The notes under the pieces were generated by a model. The model worked only from the letters and a program-made list of their open reading frames with translations, ran no database searches and was not told the DNA's origin. A stretch of DNA of 64,000 nucleotides from contig MU001498.1 in assembly GCA_010093485.1 (NCBI GenBank), positions 115,697 through 179,696 of the forward strand, written 5' to 3'. Made by a program: the position numbers and the translations under genes. Positions 46,662-55,741 of this stretch are shown one piece after another. The number at the start of each line of letters is the position of its first letter. The first letter of the stretch is position 1. This DNA comes from Karstenula rhodostoma CBS 690.94 (lineage: Eukaryota > Ascomycota > Dothideomycetes > Pleosporales > Didymosphaeriaceae).

Positions 46662-47597
46662 TCACGAATTGAAGATGCGACTATACAGCTTCTCGTGTCT
46701 GCCAACCCAAAGATCCATGACTGGCACGCTCTGCCCTGCATCCTCCACCTTTCTCTCCCAACCCTCTTCCACCAGCCCTCTTATCCGATCCTGCAGCTCC
46801 GTACTTGCCAGCTCAGCCTGCGCCTGATACGGCCCCATCACGCTTGCGCGAACTGCCGCGCTGACTACCGTGCGCGCATGCGAGAACAGGAACAGGTACG
46901 CAGCGTCGCGCAGCGGGACGTCAAGCACGCAGGTGACGAGCCCCCACAGTGGTGCTAGATGCGCGTTGATGAGGTCGGATTTGCGAAGGGCCGCGGAGAA
47001 TGATGTGAGCGCTTCGGCCGCAGCGCTGCCTCGAGTCGGCGAGCTGTCATCGTCTGCCACGTTGGTGGCCGTCGGACTGTACTGCGTCCTGTAGCTGCGC
47101 TCCCACACCGCAAGCAGCGCCCGTCCCTGCGCTATGCTCGCCCGTCGCGCTACCGTGCACGGCGTGCTGGCGTCGAAGTCATTGTCGAGCGTCTCGATAT
47201 CTGCGGGACTGCGGTAGCCTGCTAGGACATACGGCAGCGCAGTGCTGGCGAGCGTGGAGAGCGACAGGCGGAGGAAGACGTGGAACGACGGTAGCTGCGA
47301 TGCGGATGGTGGGCTGGGCTTGTGGTGCGCAAGATATGACTCTAGCCCGCTGCTGAATGCGAAAGACCCCAGCGGCAGCGCCGAGTCGGCCAGGAGTAGC
47401 AGTGCATGCAGCGCTGTGGTTGTGAGAATTGGGGAGGGCACGCTATCGTGGGGTAGCAACGCACCTGCATCGCTGGTAGATTGAGAGGAATCCGCGGGCT
47501 CGTCTTCGAGAATCAAGCGGGACTTGGCATCTTGGAGACGTCGCTCGAGGTCGGCGATCTCATCTTTCAGAGATTGCTGGCTGTCGGAGGTCGTCAT
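46662..47597 (-). CDS. ureF: Urease accessory protein UreF
   Basis: A single exon of 311 residues from ATG 47597 (MTTSDSQQSLKDEIADLERR, a short helical leader). The UreF core reads ALLLLADSALPLGSFAFSSGLESYLAHHKP; the LLADSALPLGSFAFSSGLE stretch is the family hallmark. Later segments are RRASIAQGRALLAVWERSY, HLAPLWGLVTCVLDVPLRDAAYLFLFSHARTVVSAAVR and the C-terminal VMDLWVGRHEKLYSRIFNS. UreF acts with UreD/H and UreG to load nickel into apo-urease in the cytosol, so the fungus should use urea. Length and motifs are normal. Confidence 0.92.
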   Translation of the reverse strand: MTTSDSQQSLKDEIADLERRLQDAKSRLILEDEPADSSQSTSDAGALLPHDSVPSPILTTTALHALLLLADSALPLGSFAFSSGLESYLAHHKPSPPSASQLPSFHVFLRLSLSTLASTALPYVLAGYRSPADIETLDNDFDASTPCTVARRASIAQGRALLAVWERSYRTQYSPTATNVADDDSSPTRGSAAAEALTSFSAALRKSDLINAHLAPLWGLVTCVLDVPLRDAAYLFLFSHARTVVSAAVRASVMGPYQAQAELASTELQDRIRGLVEEGWERKVEDAGQSVPVMDLWVGRHEKLYSRIFNS

Positions 47598-48052
47598 GGA
47601 ATAGGTGTTGAGGAAGCATGACCAAGAGCTGTGCGGGCCGGGGCTTGGCAGCATCTTCGACACAGCGAGACCACCGTCGCGACATGTCAACAGTTTTATG
47701 AAGAACCCATCGCATTTCGCTCTTCATCAAAGAGCATGTGCTCTGCTAGTATTACAATTGATCGTCAAAAGTCGTGTCCCAACCTTCCCTTAACTCCAAT
47801 GAACCAAAACAATTCGTGACCTTCCATCCAAACCGATTCCGCCTGATGCCAAAACCAAACATTGCGACCAACATGGGCCCGGGTATCAAGATTACGCCCA
47901 CGAGCGCGTTGCATGTCGCCGCCCACAGGTCAGCCCGAAATAGCGCCTATACAACTCGACAGACACCCACAGACCTCCGCCAAACCACTTGTTAGACATG
48001 CGCACACGGACGAGCAAGCCGCCCGTATAGACCGACGAGACGGAGGCGAGTA
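47598..48052. other. Intergenic, ureF promoter / SPO12 3' side
   Basis: No gene or repeat recognised. Confidence 0.4.
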
Positions 48053-48526
48053 CTAAGGCTTCGCGTTCACCTCGCCATCGTTCGCGCCCTGGTCCGTCTT
48101 GGGGATATCCGCGAACATGGCCGTACCCTTAGCCGACTCGATCTTCTTGGAGCTCGTGCTCTTGAAGAGCGTCTGCGGCTTGGACCTGCATACATTAGCA
48201 TCTACCCTGCAGATCAACATGCACTCTTGCGTGGACCTACTTCTTGGTGATTTGCTTGTTGCGGAAGGCGCTGAGCTTCTGTGTGGCCGGCGACTGGATC
48301 GAGTCGCTTGGAGAGACGTACTGCTGCGTCCTGCACGACATTAGCATGCGGTACCACGCAGATCAGCCAACGGAGACACTCACTTGTCGTTCTCCTTGAG
48401 ACGTGATGCCAACTCCTGGCGATGAGCATCGAGGCTCTTGGCCTCGGGCTTCTCTGCCTTCTTCTGCGGCGAGGCCGACTTCATCTGCGCGTTGGTGTCG
48501 CGGTTGCTGAGCACGTTGGCGGGCAT
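48053..48526 (-). CDS. Spo12-family mitotic-exit protein
   Basis: Three exons (48384-48526, 48241-48330, 48053-48185) give 121 residues; introns are 53 and 55 nt with GTGAGT/GCAG and GTAGGT/GCAG ends. No single reading frame reveals this gene. The protein begins MPANVLSNRDTNAQMKSASP; exon 2 holds the family core YVSPSDSIQSPATQKLSAFR, equivalent to the conserved SPSD...SP.T.KL segment of Spo12, and exon 3 continues SKPQTLFKSTSSKKIESAKG. Spo12 proteins are small nuclear/nucleolar cell-cycle regulators that promote Cdc14 release at mitotic exit and act in meiosis; the two Ser-Pro sites in the core are phosphorylated in yeast. Confidence 0.85.
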
Positions 48527-48784
48527 GGCTGCGGGTGATAGGGCTGGAGAGGAATTTGGAAGCTTTAACTATGTCGAGCGAAAGGCTGGTAAGATGTGCT
48601 GCACAGTGATTTGAATGCGCGATGGTTGTGGGGCGAGAGCGCAGAAATGTGTCAAGCTTTTGTTTACATGTTTGGTGTTGCGGGGCAACCACGGGCCGAC
48701 GTCATCGCCCAGGTGCTTCCCTGTCCTTATGTGGCGGCTCATTTGCAGCTGCCAGCATTGATCAATGCAACAGTGTGTTTCCTT

Positions 48785-50323
48785 TCAATGCGTTGCCTTT
48801 TTTCGACATGTGCCTCCAACAATCCCGGAGCCCGCAAAGTCCTGTAAGTCTCGGCAAGGCTTTTCTTTGAGCCATTCGAGGCCCGTCAGCATCTCCATCT
48901 CATCAGCATGGCTTTGCTCCACGCGACTTTGTATGTCTCCCTGCGCCTCGCACAGAGCTTGGAGATCGCTTTCGATTCTTTCCAGCTCGACTCTTTTCCG
49001 AGCAGTTTCTTTTCTCGCCCCATTCAGCTGCTGCTGCAGTGCTCTCTCCTGAACTTTCAAGTCTGCAATTTCTTCCTGCATCTTGTCTTTTTTCTCTTGC
49101 TCCGTCACCCTCTTTTTCCTTGTCGACACGAGCTCTTCTTCGTCAGCCTTCCTCTTCTTTAGTAACGACCGGACTGGTTCCAGAGCGTCCTGAAGAGCTT
49201 GGTTGACTGCTAGAGTGATCTGTCGGCTGTTAGCAGTTTGAGAACATGAAAAAGGCGGGTTACTGACCTTCTGTGGATACGGTTCGGGGCTCGGTGTAGC
49301 TGCAGTGTTGGTTGTCGGTTCGCTGTGCATCGGGACCAAGGGAGACTGCTGGGTCTGAGATGACCAACCCGCTTGAACATGTGTCGTAAATTGTGGCTCG
49401 CTTGGATTATCTGAAGGCTCAGAACAGCGATGACGCGATCTTGCATTCTGAGCTAACGCATCGATGCCTTGGACGTGTGCTACATCCAAGTCAACGTTGC
49501 GCATTCGTATCGAGGAGCCATTGCATGGCTGCCTCTGGGGGACCGACGACAAGACAGATCGCCGCCTCGCACCCGACGACGAGCCAGTTTTGCCGATGCC
49601 TATGCTGTATCGGTCCAAATTACAAATTGAGCGGGTTCTACTTTTCGACCCCATTGTACAATTGTCGAAGGGTGAGTTCCTCTTCGCCGGGCCCATCTGC
49701 GTCTCAGACAACCGGATGGAAGTATCCACATCCTCTTTCTGCCCAACGACACTTTCTTTCCTCAGCGCTCTCATCGCGTTCCTAAACGACTTCCTAAAGT
49801 CTCCGGGGAACTGCAACTCCTCCCGAAAAGGTACACACTGCAGAATGAAGCATACAATGACAAAGTTGACTAACGATCGATCATACATCGTCCCATCCAA
49901 ATGATCCAGATGGGTGTTCTTAATGACGTCTCTAAGCTTGATCCTTTCCGTGCGTCGGAGTCTCCTGCGTTCTTTGAAGAAGTGAACATGAGGCAGGGTT
50001 TCTTTTTGAGTAAAATTCAGGTAGGCCCAGACTGTTTGAGGGCTGTTCTGGCCATCCTCGTCCTTCCATGAGCCCAACCTCATCTTGTACCTGAGGATGG
50101 ACTCGTCGCTCTTCTTTCGGTCTCCCACTGGGATGTCATCGTTTCGCAGAGTCTCGATGACTACATCGTCGATAGGGATGTAGTCAAGATATTTGGAGTC
50201 GTCCCCAAGCGTGTTCTGCAAGTTGATGTAGCTTTGGGTCATCTGTGCTGTTCTCTTGGCAGGTCTGGGGATCATGCTGGGCGCTATTGAAGCCCTGTCT
50301 TCGCTGGGCTGTGCAACGGACAT
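48785..50323 (-). CDS. Coiled-coil protein of unknown function
   Basis: The frame of 512 codons starts MSVAQPSEDRASIAPSMIPR. A 48-nt segment at 49220-49267 has a donor GTCAGT, a CTGCTAACAG branch and ends CGACAG, so it is probably an intron; spliced length is 496 residues (joining YPQK to ITLAVNQALQD). Residues 40-200 look structured, with YLDYIPIDDVVIETLRNDD, RRLRRTERIKLRDVIKNTH and FREELQFPGDFRKSFRNAMRAL. The middle is Ser/Pro/Gln-rich; the end is a strong coiled coil (KKRKADEEELVSTRKKR, QEEIADLKVQERALQQQL). No membrane segment. I do not recognise the family. Confidence 0.75.
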   Translation of the reverse strand: MSVAQPSEDRASIAPSMIPRPAKRTAQMTQSYINLQNTLGDDSKYLDYIPIDDVVIETLRNDDIPVGDRKKSDESILRYKMRLGSWKDEDGQNSPQTVWAYLNFTQKETLPHVHFFKERRRLRRTERIKLRDVIKNTHLDHLDGTMYDRSLVNFVIVCFILQCVPFREELQFPGDFRKSFRNAMRALRKESVVGQKEDVDTSIRLSETQMGPAKRNSPFDNCTMGSKSRTRSICNLDRYSIGIGKTGSSSGARRRSVLSSVPQRQPCNGSSIRMRNVDLDVAHVQGIDALAQNARSRHRCSEPSDNPSEPQFTTHVQAGWSSQTQQSPLVPMHSEPTTNTAATPSPEPYPQKVSNPPFSCSQTANSRQITLAVNQALQDALEPVRSLLKKRKADEEELVSTRKKRVTEQEKKDKMQEEIADLKVQERALQQQLNGARKETARKRVELERIESDLQALCEAQGDIQSRVEQSHADEMEMLTGLEWLKEKPCRDLQDFAGSGIVGGTCRKKATH

Positions 50324-50599
50324 CTTCTCTTCTCTGTTGGGTGCTTGCTTTTTCCTGTTGAATGGTTTTCAAGACGTGCAATACGTAGGCCGATTGTCCT
50401 CAGACTTGGTCTTAGTGTTGTAGTACGAAGCAAGCGTAGAAGTATCAGTACAGTCCTACGATGGACGAAATGGCACCTATATAGATTCCCACTGCTTGCC
50501 ATATTGTCGCTCAAAAGTTTGTCTATTAGGTCACGGCGTGAAAAGATAACACCATTGTTGAGAAACGCGGTCCGCAACTCTAATGCCGTTTGCCTAACC

Positions 50600-52531
50600 T
50601 CAAAAACCCCCCGCGCCACGCACCCTCTGTACAGCCCCAATCACGCCCTTTGCCCACGCAAATCTCCCTGCATCCTTCCCGACAGCGCCCTCGGCTTCAT
50701 TACCCTGTTCATCCCGCCATATACCGTCAACTTGCGACCCCTTCCCATACTGGTGCGTGTCTTCATCGTCAGCGTGAACCGTCTCACAAAGAATGGGGGC
50801 AAACGTACTCTGGTTCCGCTCAATCGCATCCCTCCACTCGCCGCAGATCTGTTCCGAATCAATCATGACATTCACCTCCATCGAGTGAAACCACGACTGC
50901 GTATCCTGGTTCCCATTCCCCTGGATGCCGACGCGGCCATCCGCGATCAAAAGTTTAATATGGCAGCTCCGCGTCTTAAAGCTATTGTGTATGGGCGCCA
51001 TCTGGTCTTTAGCGACATAATAGTGCACGTGCAGACGTTGCTTGGACGCCTTGTCGAGGCTGTCGTAGAGACGGTCTGCGACCATTTCGTTGACGCCGCC
51101 CTGAAACGGCAGCAGCTCGCCGGCATCGTTGTAGCCCAGACAGACGTAGTATGTGACTTGGATGCCGCGCTCCAGAGCGTCTTTTAGCGTTGGTATCAGA
51201 GGGGTGGCGTTGAGGTTGGGCGACTGGATGAAGACGGAGGTTGTGGCGTTGCGGATTGCAGAGAGCCAGGCTTCGTTCTGCGGGACATTGACGCCGTGGT
51301 GGGTGGGTGCGCCGTATGGTCTGCGGTTGACAAGGGCGATGGGGAAGGGCTGGTGAGGTCGGTGTGGGATCATGGGTGTCATGCCTTCGTCGAGGGCGTT
51401 TTCGGGAACGCCGCCGGTTTGTGAAAGCTTCGTGGCGAGGTTGAGATGGCGCGTGATGGCATCCATGCGTGTTTCTCCCGGCAAGGGTGTCAGCGCGTCC
51501 TGCATCCTCCGCACTTCAGACGCTATATCTGGGTCGTAGTGAGGGTCACCTGGCGCGTGGAGAGGCAGAACCTGCCTCCGCTGGCCCAGAGTATTCTCTG
51601 AGCCATCGAACATGGCCTGGAAAGTTGGGTTCTCGAAGGAGCCGTCCCTCGCTGCCACTGCGGGTGAGTGCAGCTGGGGAAGCGGTGGTGTCATAGTCGT
51701 ATGCCAGGCCATCAACGCCGTGTCGTATAACGAGTCGACGATCGGGCCTTCCAGGTGCGTCATCATCTCTAGATTGTCATTATCCTGGATATTGTTACTT
51801 TGGACGATGGCAATCCTCCTATCCACAATCATAAATTTAGAATGAAACGTCCCCAACAGTGGCCTGTGGTAGTTTTGGACCTGCATGTCGAGATTGGGTA
51901 CTTCGGAAGGATGAGGCAGCTGGATTGCCGCGCCGGTGTACTCCTCGACCGAAACAGGCTGATGGTTTTCCTTGACTTGCTTGATGTTACCACGGTCATA
52001 CATGATCTTGACCACAATCTTTTGCCCTCTTACTCCAGCCCTGTTGGAAAGCTCCCGAAGCGAGTCGGTAATGAGTCGCGACGCGTCTGAAGTGATCCAG
52101 TAGTTTGTCGCCAGGAAAACTTCATGTTCGGCACGCGCGATGACATTCGACATGTGTCGACAAATATCCGGCAAGGGGGCGATTATCGTGAGTGGTATGA
52201 TGCCGTTGCTTCCCATCAAGCTTGGGCTCACCATGCCTGCCAGTGGATCATGTTCGAGCGAGCAAAGCGCATCATGGAAGCATTGCAGAAACAGCTCGCC
52301 AGGTTTAGAACTGCCCCAGTTGCCGCATTGCCGCGCACGTAGGATATCTTCCTTGGACGGTGGTGTCCTTAGGGCAGGTGGTTGCTGCTCAGTGACAGCA
52401 GTGGGCTCTTTTCCGTAGAGCTGATCCGCATAGTGACCTGGGGGTTTCGTCGGATCCTTTGCGTATTCACTGCTGACGCTGCTAGGTTCCCTGCAGAAGC
52501 GTAGTATTTTATCTGTGATATGTGTAGCCAT
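50600..52531 (-). CDS. Phospholipase-D-like protein with two HKD motifs
   Basis: A single exon of 643 residues beginning MATHITDKILRFCREP. Two PLD half-motifs are present: TFHSKFMIVDRRIAIVQSNN near residue 230 and RSCHIKLLIADGRVGIQGNG near residue 555, i.e. H-x-K-x4-D twice; the conserved Gly/Ser/Asn residues after each follow. NVIARAEHEVFLATNYWITSD and WLSAIRNATTSVFIQSPNL are the strands that precede each active-site half. The PLD superfamily hydrolyses or transfers phosphodiester head groups; this fungal branch is soluble-looking (no PX/PH or membrane segment) and its substrate is not established. The frame is intact. Confidence 0.85.
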   Translation of the reverse strand: MATHITDKILRFCREPSSVSSEYAKDPTKPPGHYADQLYGKEPTAVTEQQPPALRTPPSKEDILRARQCGNWGSSKPGELFLQCFHDALCSLEHDPLAGMVSPSLMGSNGIIPLTIIAPLPDICRHMSNVIARAEHEVFLATNYWITSDASRLITDSLRELSNRAGVRGQKIVVKIMYDRGNIKQVKENHQPVSVEEYTGAAIQLPHPSEVPNLDMQVQNYHRPLLGTFHSKFMIVDRRIAIVQSNNIQDNDNLEMMTHLEGPIVDSLYDTALMAWHTTMTPPLPQLHSPAVAARDGSFENPTFQAMFDGSENTLGQRRQVLPLHAPGDPHYDPDIASEVRRMQDALTPLPGETRMDAITRHLNLATKLSQTGGVPENALDEGMTPMIPHRPHQPFPIALVNRRPYGAPTHHGVNVPQNEAWLSAIRNATTSVFIQSPNLNATPLIPTLKDALERGIQVTYYVCLGYNDAGELLPFQGGVNEMVADRLYDSLDKASKQRLHVHYYVAKDQMAPIHNSFKTRSCHIKLLIADGRVGIQGNGNQDTQSWFHSMEVNVMIDSEQICGEWRDAIERNQSTFAPILCETVHADDEDTHQYGKGSQVDGIWRDEQGNEAEGAVGKDAGRFAWAKGVIGAVQRVRGAGGF

Positions 52532-53573
52532 TGCGAGTGAAAATGATCAGCAAACCAGAAAAACAAGTAGGGAAATCACGACAAGAACGATTAGGGGGCG
52601 CAAAGAGGGGTACCTCTGGATGAGCTGGATTATACATCATCTCGACCAGCGTGTCCCGCTCTGGAAGCCCGAGACAAGCCTGGATGACGAACGCAGAGAA
52701 GGTGCCACAGGTCTTCCGGACCGCATTCTTGGTACAGCGCGTGGCTAGTGACGTCGGCCGGCAGGGACCCCGGATCTTTCGGGCCATCTGTGGCTTGTGA
52801 TGGTTCGTCAATTGGTTCATCGAAGCTTGTTTCCCTGATTGCAAAGCTTGTTAAAGCTTGTACTTGACGCTATTACCAGCCCACCAATCGCATCCGTCAA
52901 TTGGCATCCCGTCTCAAGCAGGGAAATATCGGAACATCTAAATTCCGGGCACTTGCGGCTTGGAAGCGCTTCCACGCACAAGCGATAACGTTGGCGGGGG
53001 CTTCGTTTAAAACTTGCTCAAGCCCATGCCGCAATATCACGTGCTCCGTTTTCTTCAGAGCCTCGGATTGCTGACCCGTACCCCACTCATCTTGAGGGCC
53101 TTGTTCACGAACTCGCTAGGGATGAAATGCGCAAGCGAAATGCCTGGGAGATGTTTTGTTTTATTCGTGGGGGTTTTCGGGGCATCTGTGACGACAGTGA
53201 ATAGGCGAAGTTATCTTCACACCAACAAGCCATGTCATTTCTACGTTCAAGAAGCAACATTGGTAGTAGCATACATCCATCATACTAGCTCACGCCTGCA
53301 TCTGTACATTTTTGGGGTACTGCGGAGGAAAAGTAGTTTAGTTCAGTCATCAGTCAAAATCGTTACACAGGAAAACGTCAATGGGCCGCACTCATCCGGG
53401 ATCTTCGGATGAGCTAGACTTAGATAGTACTTGGTGGGCTTCCAGGATCGTTATCGTGTGGTACCTAAGCACGCCGTATCTCAATGCAGCTCCTTAGCTT
53501 TTCCCCATTTTCGCGGTCTATATACAAGAAATTGCAAATTGTCGACATCAATCACATGATCTACATCATGCGC
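52532..53573. other. Intergenic, PLD promoter and upstream flank of the tRNA
   Basis: No gene, repeat or further RNA gene recognised in about 1 kb. Confidence 0.45.
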
Positions 53574-53720
53574 GGTGAGATGGCCGAGTTGGTATGTGCT
53601 ACCTAGTTCCCTACATCATTCCTCGACTAACGACATCAGGTTATGGCGCCAGGTTAAGGTTTATCTTAACATTACTTCCTGGTCACGTATGTGGCGTGGG
53701 TTCGAGTCCCACTCTCATCA
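53574..53720 (+). tRNA. tRNA-Leu(AAG) with an anticodon-loop intron and a D-loop insertion
   Basis: The acceptor stem GGTGAGA (53574-53580) pairs with TCTCATC (53713-53719), one G-T wobble, with discriminator A53720. The D-stem GCC (53583-53585) pairs with GGC (53645-53647). The anticodon stem CCAGG (53649-53653) pairs with CCTGG (53678-53682); the loop holds TTAAGG, anticodon AAG at 53656-53658. A 17-nt intron at 53660-53676 sits in the canonical place after position 37 and contains CTTAA, complementary to the anticodon loop. The long variable arm (CACGTATGTG) marks class II. The T-arm is GTGGG-TTCGAGT-CCCAC. The A box starts at 53581, the B box near 53699. The D-loop is split between G18 and G19 by a 48-nt insertion at 53592-53639. 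Removing both inserts leaves 82 nt, normal for tRNA-Leu. Confidence 0.9.
53592..53639 (+). other. Spliceosomal-type intron inside the tRNA D-loop
   Basis: The 48-nt insert begins GTATGT, has a textbook branch site CGACTAACG ending 8 nt before the acceptor, and ends ATCAG. Its length matches the 46-60-nt introns of this genome's protein genes. Excision joins ...GAGTTG to GTTATGG..., restoring a normal D-loop with the G18-G19 pair. The triplet GGT flanks the insert on both sides (53591-53593 and 53639-53641), compatible with a target duplication or an AG-GT proto-splice site. Confidence 0.8.
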
Positions 53721-53727
53721 CTATCGT

Positions 53728-53765
53728 CCGCTCCAAGAGCGGCCCTTCGGGAAACTTTCTTTTTT
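53728..53765 (+). terminator. Two hairpins and a T-run behind the tRNA
   Basis: CCGCTC-CAA-GAGCGG (53728-53742) is a perfect 6-bp hairpin, followed directly by CCC-TTC-GGG (53743-53751) and then a six-T run at 53760-53765 preceded by ctttc. A run of T is the RNA polymerase III terminator; the hairpins would lie in the 3' trailer. Confidence 0.6.
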
Positions 53766-54332
53766 GCGTTCTTGTAGTCCTCGGGACATTTACTGCAGAA
53801 ATTTTGGCACCCTGCCGAATTTTTGCACTGCGTTTTGCCGCACGATGGGCAAAGTAGGATTGACTTTTGCATCACACAATGTATGTTTGGCAAGTCTTCT
53901 ATGACGGAGCCCGCTGTAACAGCTCTGGAGTGCACCATCAGCACTGTACATTGCTAATTCAGTGAAGGCTAATAATTTCGCCGCTCAGGTTTCTTCTACT
54001 TCAGATTACAAGGCACTACCGCACCATCAATACGTCACGTTCATCCTGAACTGAGTTAAGGCTTCGCTATGGATGCAGTGAGATAGCGTTGAGGTAGGTC
54101 AGTGTGCTGATATCGCATTAGGAGGGCCTAGAAGCAGCTTCGTTTCACGATGTTATGCCGCACCCGCCTCCAATACAGCGGCATCTCGCACATCATCATT
54201 TCGCAGCATCACGTAGACACTCCAAGGCGATAGTGCACTAGAGTATTGATAATACGTAGTGATTCATTCCTTGTCCATCGTTACAGGCTGCAACGTCCTA
54301 ACGTAGTGCAGTCCCGAACTGGCAGGACGGGG
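53766..54332. other. Intergenic, no gene accepted
   Basis: A minus-strand frame (53672-53944) has a Cys-rich patch but was not accepted. No repeat recognised. Confidence 0.4.
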
Positions 54333-55741
54333 TTAATCCACCCTTGCACGCTTGCCTGCGGCCTTACCGGCCTCATACATGAACTCAAGTTGTTCTTTAT
54401 GAGTCATGTCACTGAAAAGTTCGCGCTTCCTGATCCTGATCTCCTCACAGGCGGTGCCTAAGTTATCGTCCTCATTTTCCAGAACAATGAGCTCGCCCTA
54501 GAGCTTTTTTATGGCTTCCAATTTATCCGTCTTCTTCTTAAGCACTGCACGCTTCTCCTAGCTAAGCGCTAGCTCTCTCGTGTGAATCCAGTTGAAATGG
54601 ACTATATCCTGTTCGCGGGTACGTTGGACGACTGGAGTCGCTGCCATCGTGATCGAAGATGCGGTCACGGAGATCAGAGAGGGCGCGGGTGATGGTGATG
54701 TCGTGGACTGACGTTCAAGTTGCACGAGTGCCCCTGACCTTGTCATTTTCCGGCGTGACCCGCTGAGGACTCGTGGCAGTCGTACTACCGGTAATCTACA
54801 GTCTATCAGCACGCTATACTTTGAAGGCTCACAAGTATTGACCTTCGGACCGACTGCGTTCGGTATGTTGAGTTATGCTTCGCCAGTGTTGTCCAGAAGC
54901 CCGGCTGATGGCTCCCCGAGGGTTAGCAATGTCATCTTCCGTATTGGGCATGTGATTGGTAACTGCATTCGGTATATTGAGCTCTTCTTCACCAATGTTG
55001 TTCAGAAGCCCGGATGACGGCTCCCCAAGGGATGGCAATGGGTCATCTTGCGTGTTGGGCATGTGGTTGGCAACTCGCCCTGGTCCTTCTATTTTGTTAG
55101 TCTTGATGCTTGTTGATGGGTAGTGTCGCGTACCTGCGATCCGACCTTGCTGTGTTGCAGCTCCGCTCTGAGTCTGGACCCGCAACCGGAGGACCCTCTT
55201 GAATGTTCATGTATTCCTTTCGGAGTTTAATTGCCTTCGGCTGACGTGCGAAGTCCAAGCAAATAACTTTGAGATCCTCCACCAAAGTTTTGCAGATGTT
55301 GAAGGGAGCCTTCAGCTCTTTATCCTCGTAGCCCCGATGATGCATCATAGCAAGAAAGTAGTACTTAGCCAAGGCTTGGATCCTACGGTCTATGGCGACA
55401 TTACCGAAGGCGATTGACGGCCCAAGGTGCTCTTTTACGATGCGCCCCACATATTGACCGTAAAAAACACGGGAACTGTTGTTTACATCGTTGTTGGGGT
55501 AGACGACGAACTACAGCTCGTGAGGCCGGTTTGCGTATGGGACCAGATAGATCCAGACGTTGCCGAGCTCCAGTGGCATGGTGGATACTTTTCCCACGCC
55601 GTAAAGAATCCTGTAATGAAACGCATCCACATCCTCGTTCTGTGGCATCACCTCTAAGTTTTCAAGAGCGGGGAGATGAGCTATGTTCTGTGCGCCAACG
55701 GCAGCCGGCAAGTCCGCGAGATTCTTTGCGATAAAGCTCAT
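54333..55741 (-). pseudogene. Unrecognised fungal gene broken by TAG codons
   Basis: A minus-strand coding trace runs from MSFIAKNLADLPAAVGAQ at 55741 to AGKAAGKRARVD ending at TAA 54333-54335. Conserved-looking stretches are YRILYGVGKVSTMPLELGNV, YVGRIVKEHLGPSIAFGNVA, HRGYEDKELKAPFNICKTL and RIRKRELFSDMTHKEQLEF. Three stops lie in otherwise open frame and all are TAG (55511, 54558, 54498 as lowest coordinates). An intron with GTACGC, GACTAAC and ATAG ends is visible near 55090-55135, but the phases around it need a one-base shift. The middle contains a diverged tandem duplication. I do not know the family or function. The all-TAG pattern fits CAG or TGG mutated by a CpA/TpG process. Confidence 0.6.
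54851..55072. repeat. Tandem duplication of about 108-111 bp
   Basis: Two diverged copies start at about 54853 and 54961 with the shared phrase actgc(g/a)ttcggtat and end with gggcatgtg(a/g)ttgg. In the pseudogene's frame they give NHMPNT(Q/E)DD followed by LGEPSSGLLNNIGE in one copy and a shifted equivalent in the other. Confidence 0.8.

Noticed and set aside
53672..53944. Cys-rich minus-strand frame (CPSCGKTQCKNSAGC)
   Set aside because: Its end overlaps the tRNA gene in antisense and no zinc-ribbon family with this spacing is recognised; considered chance.
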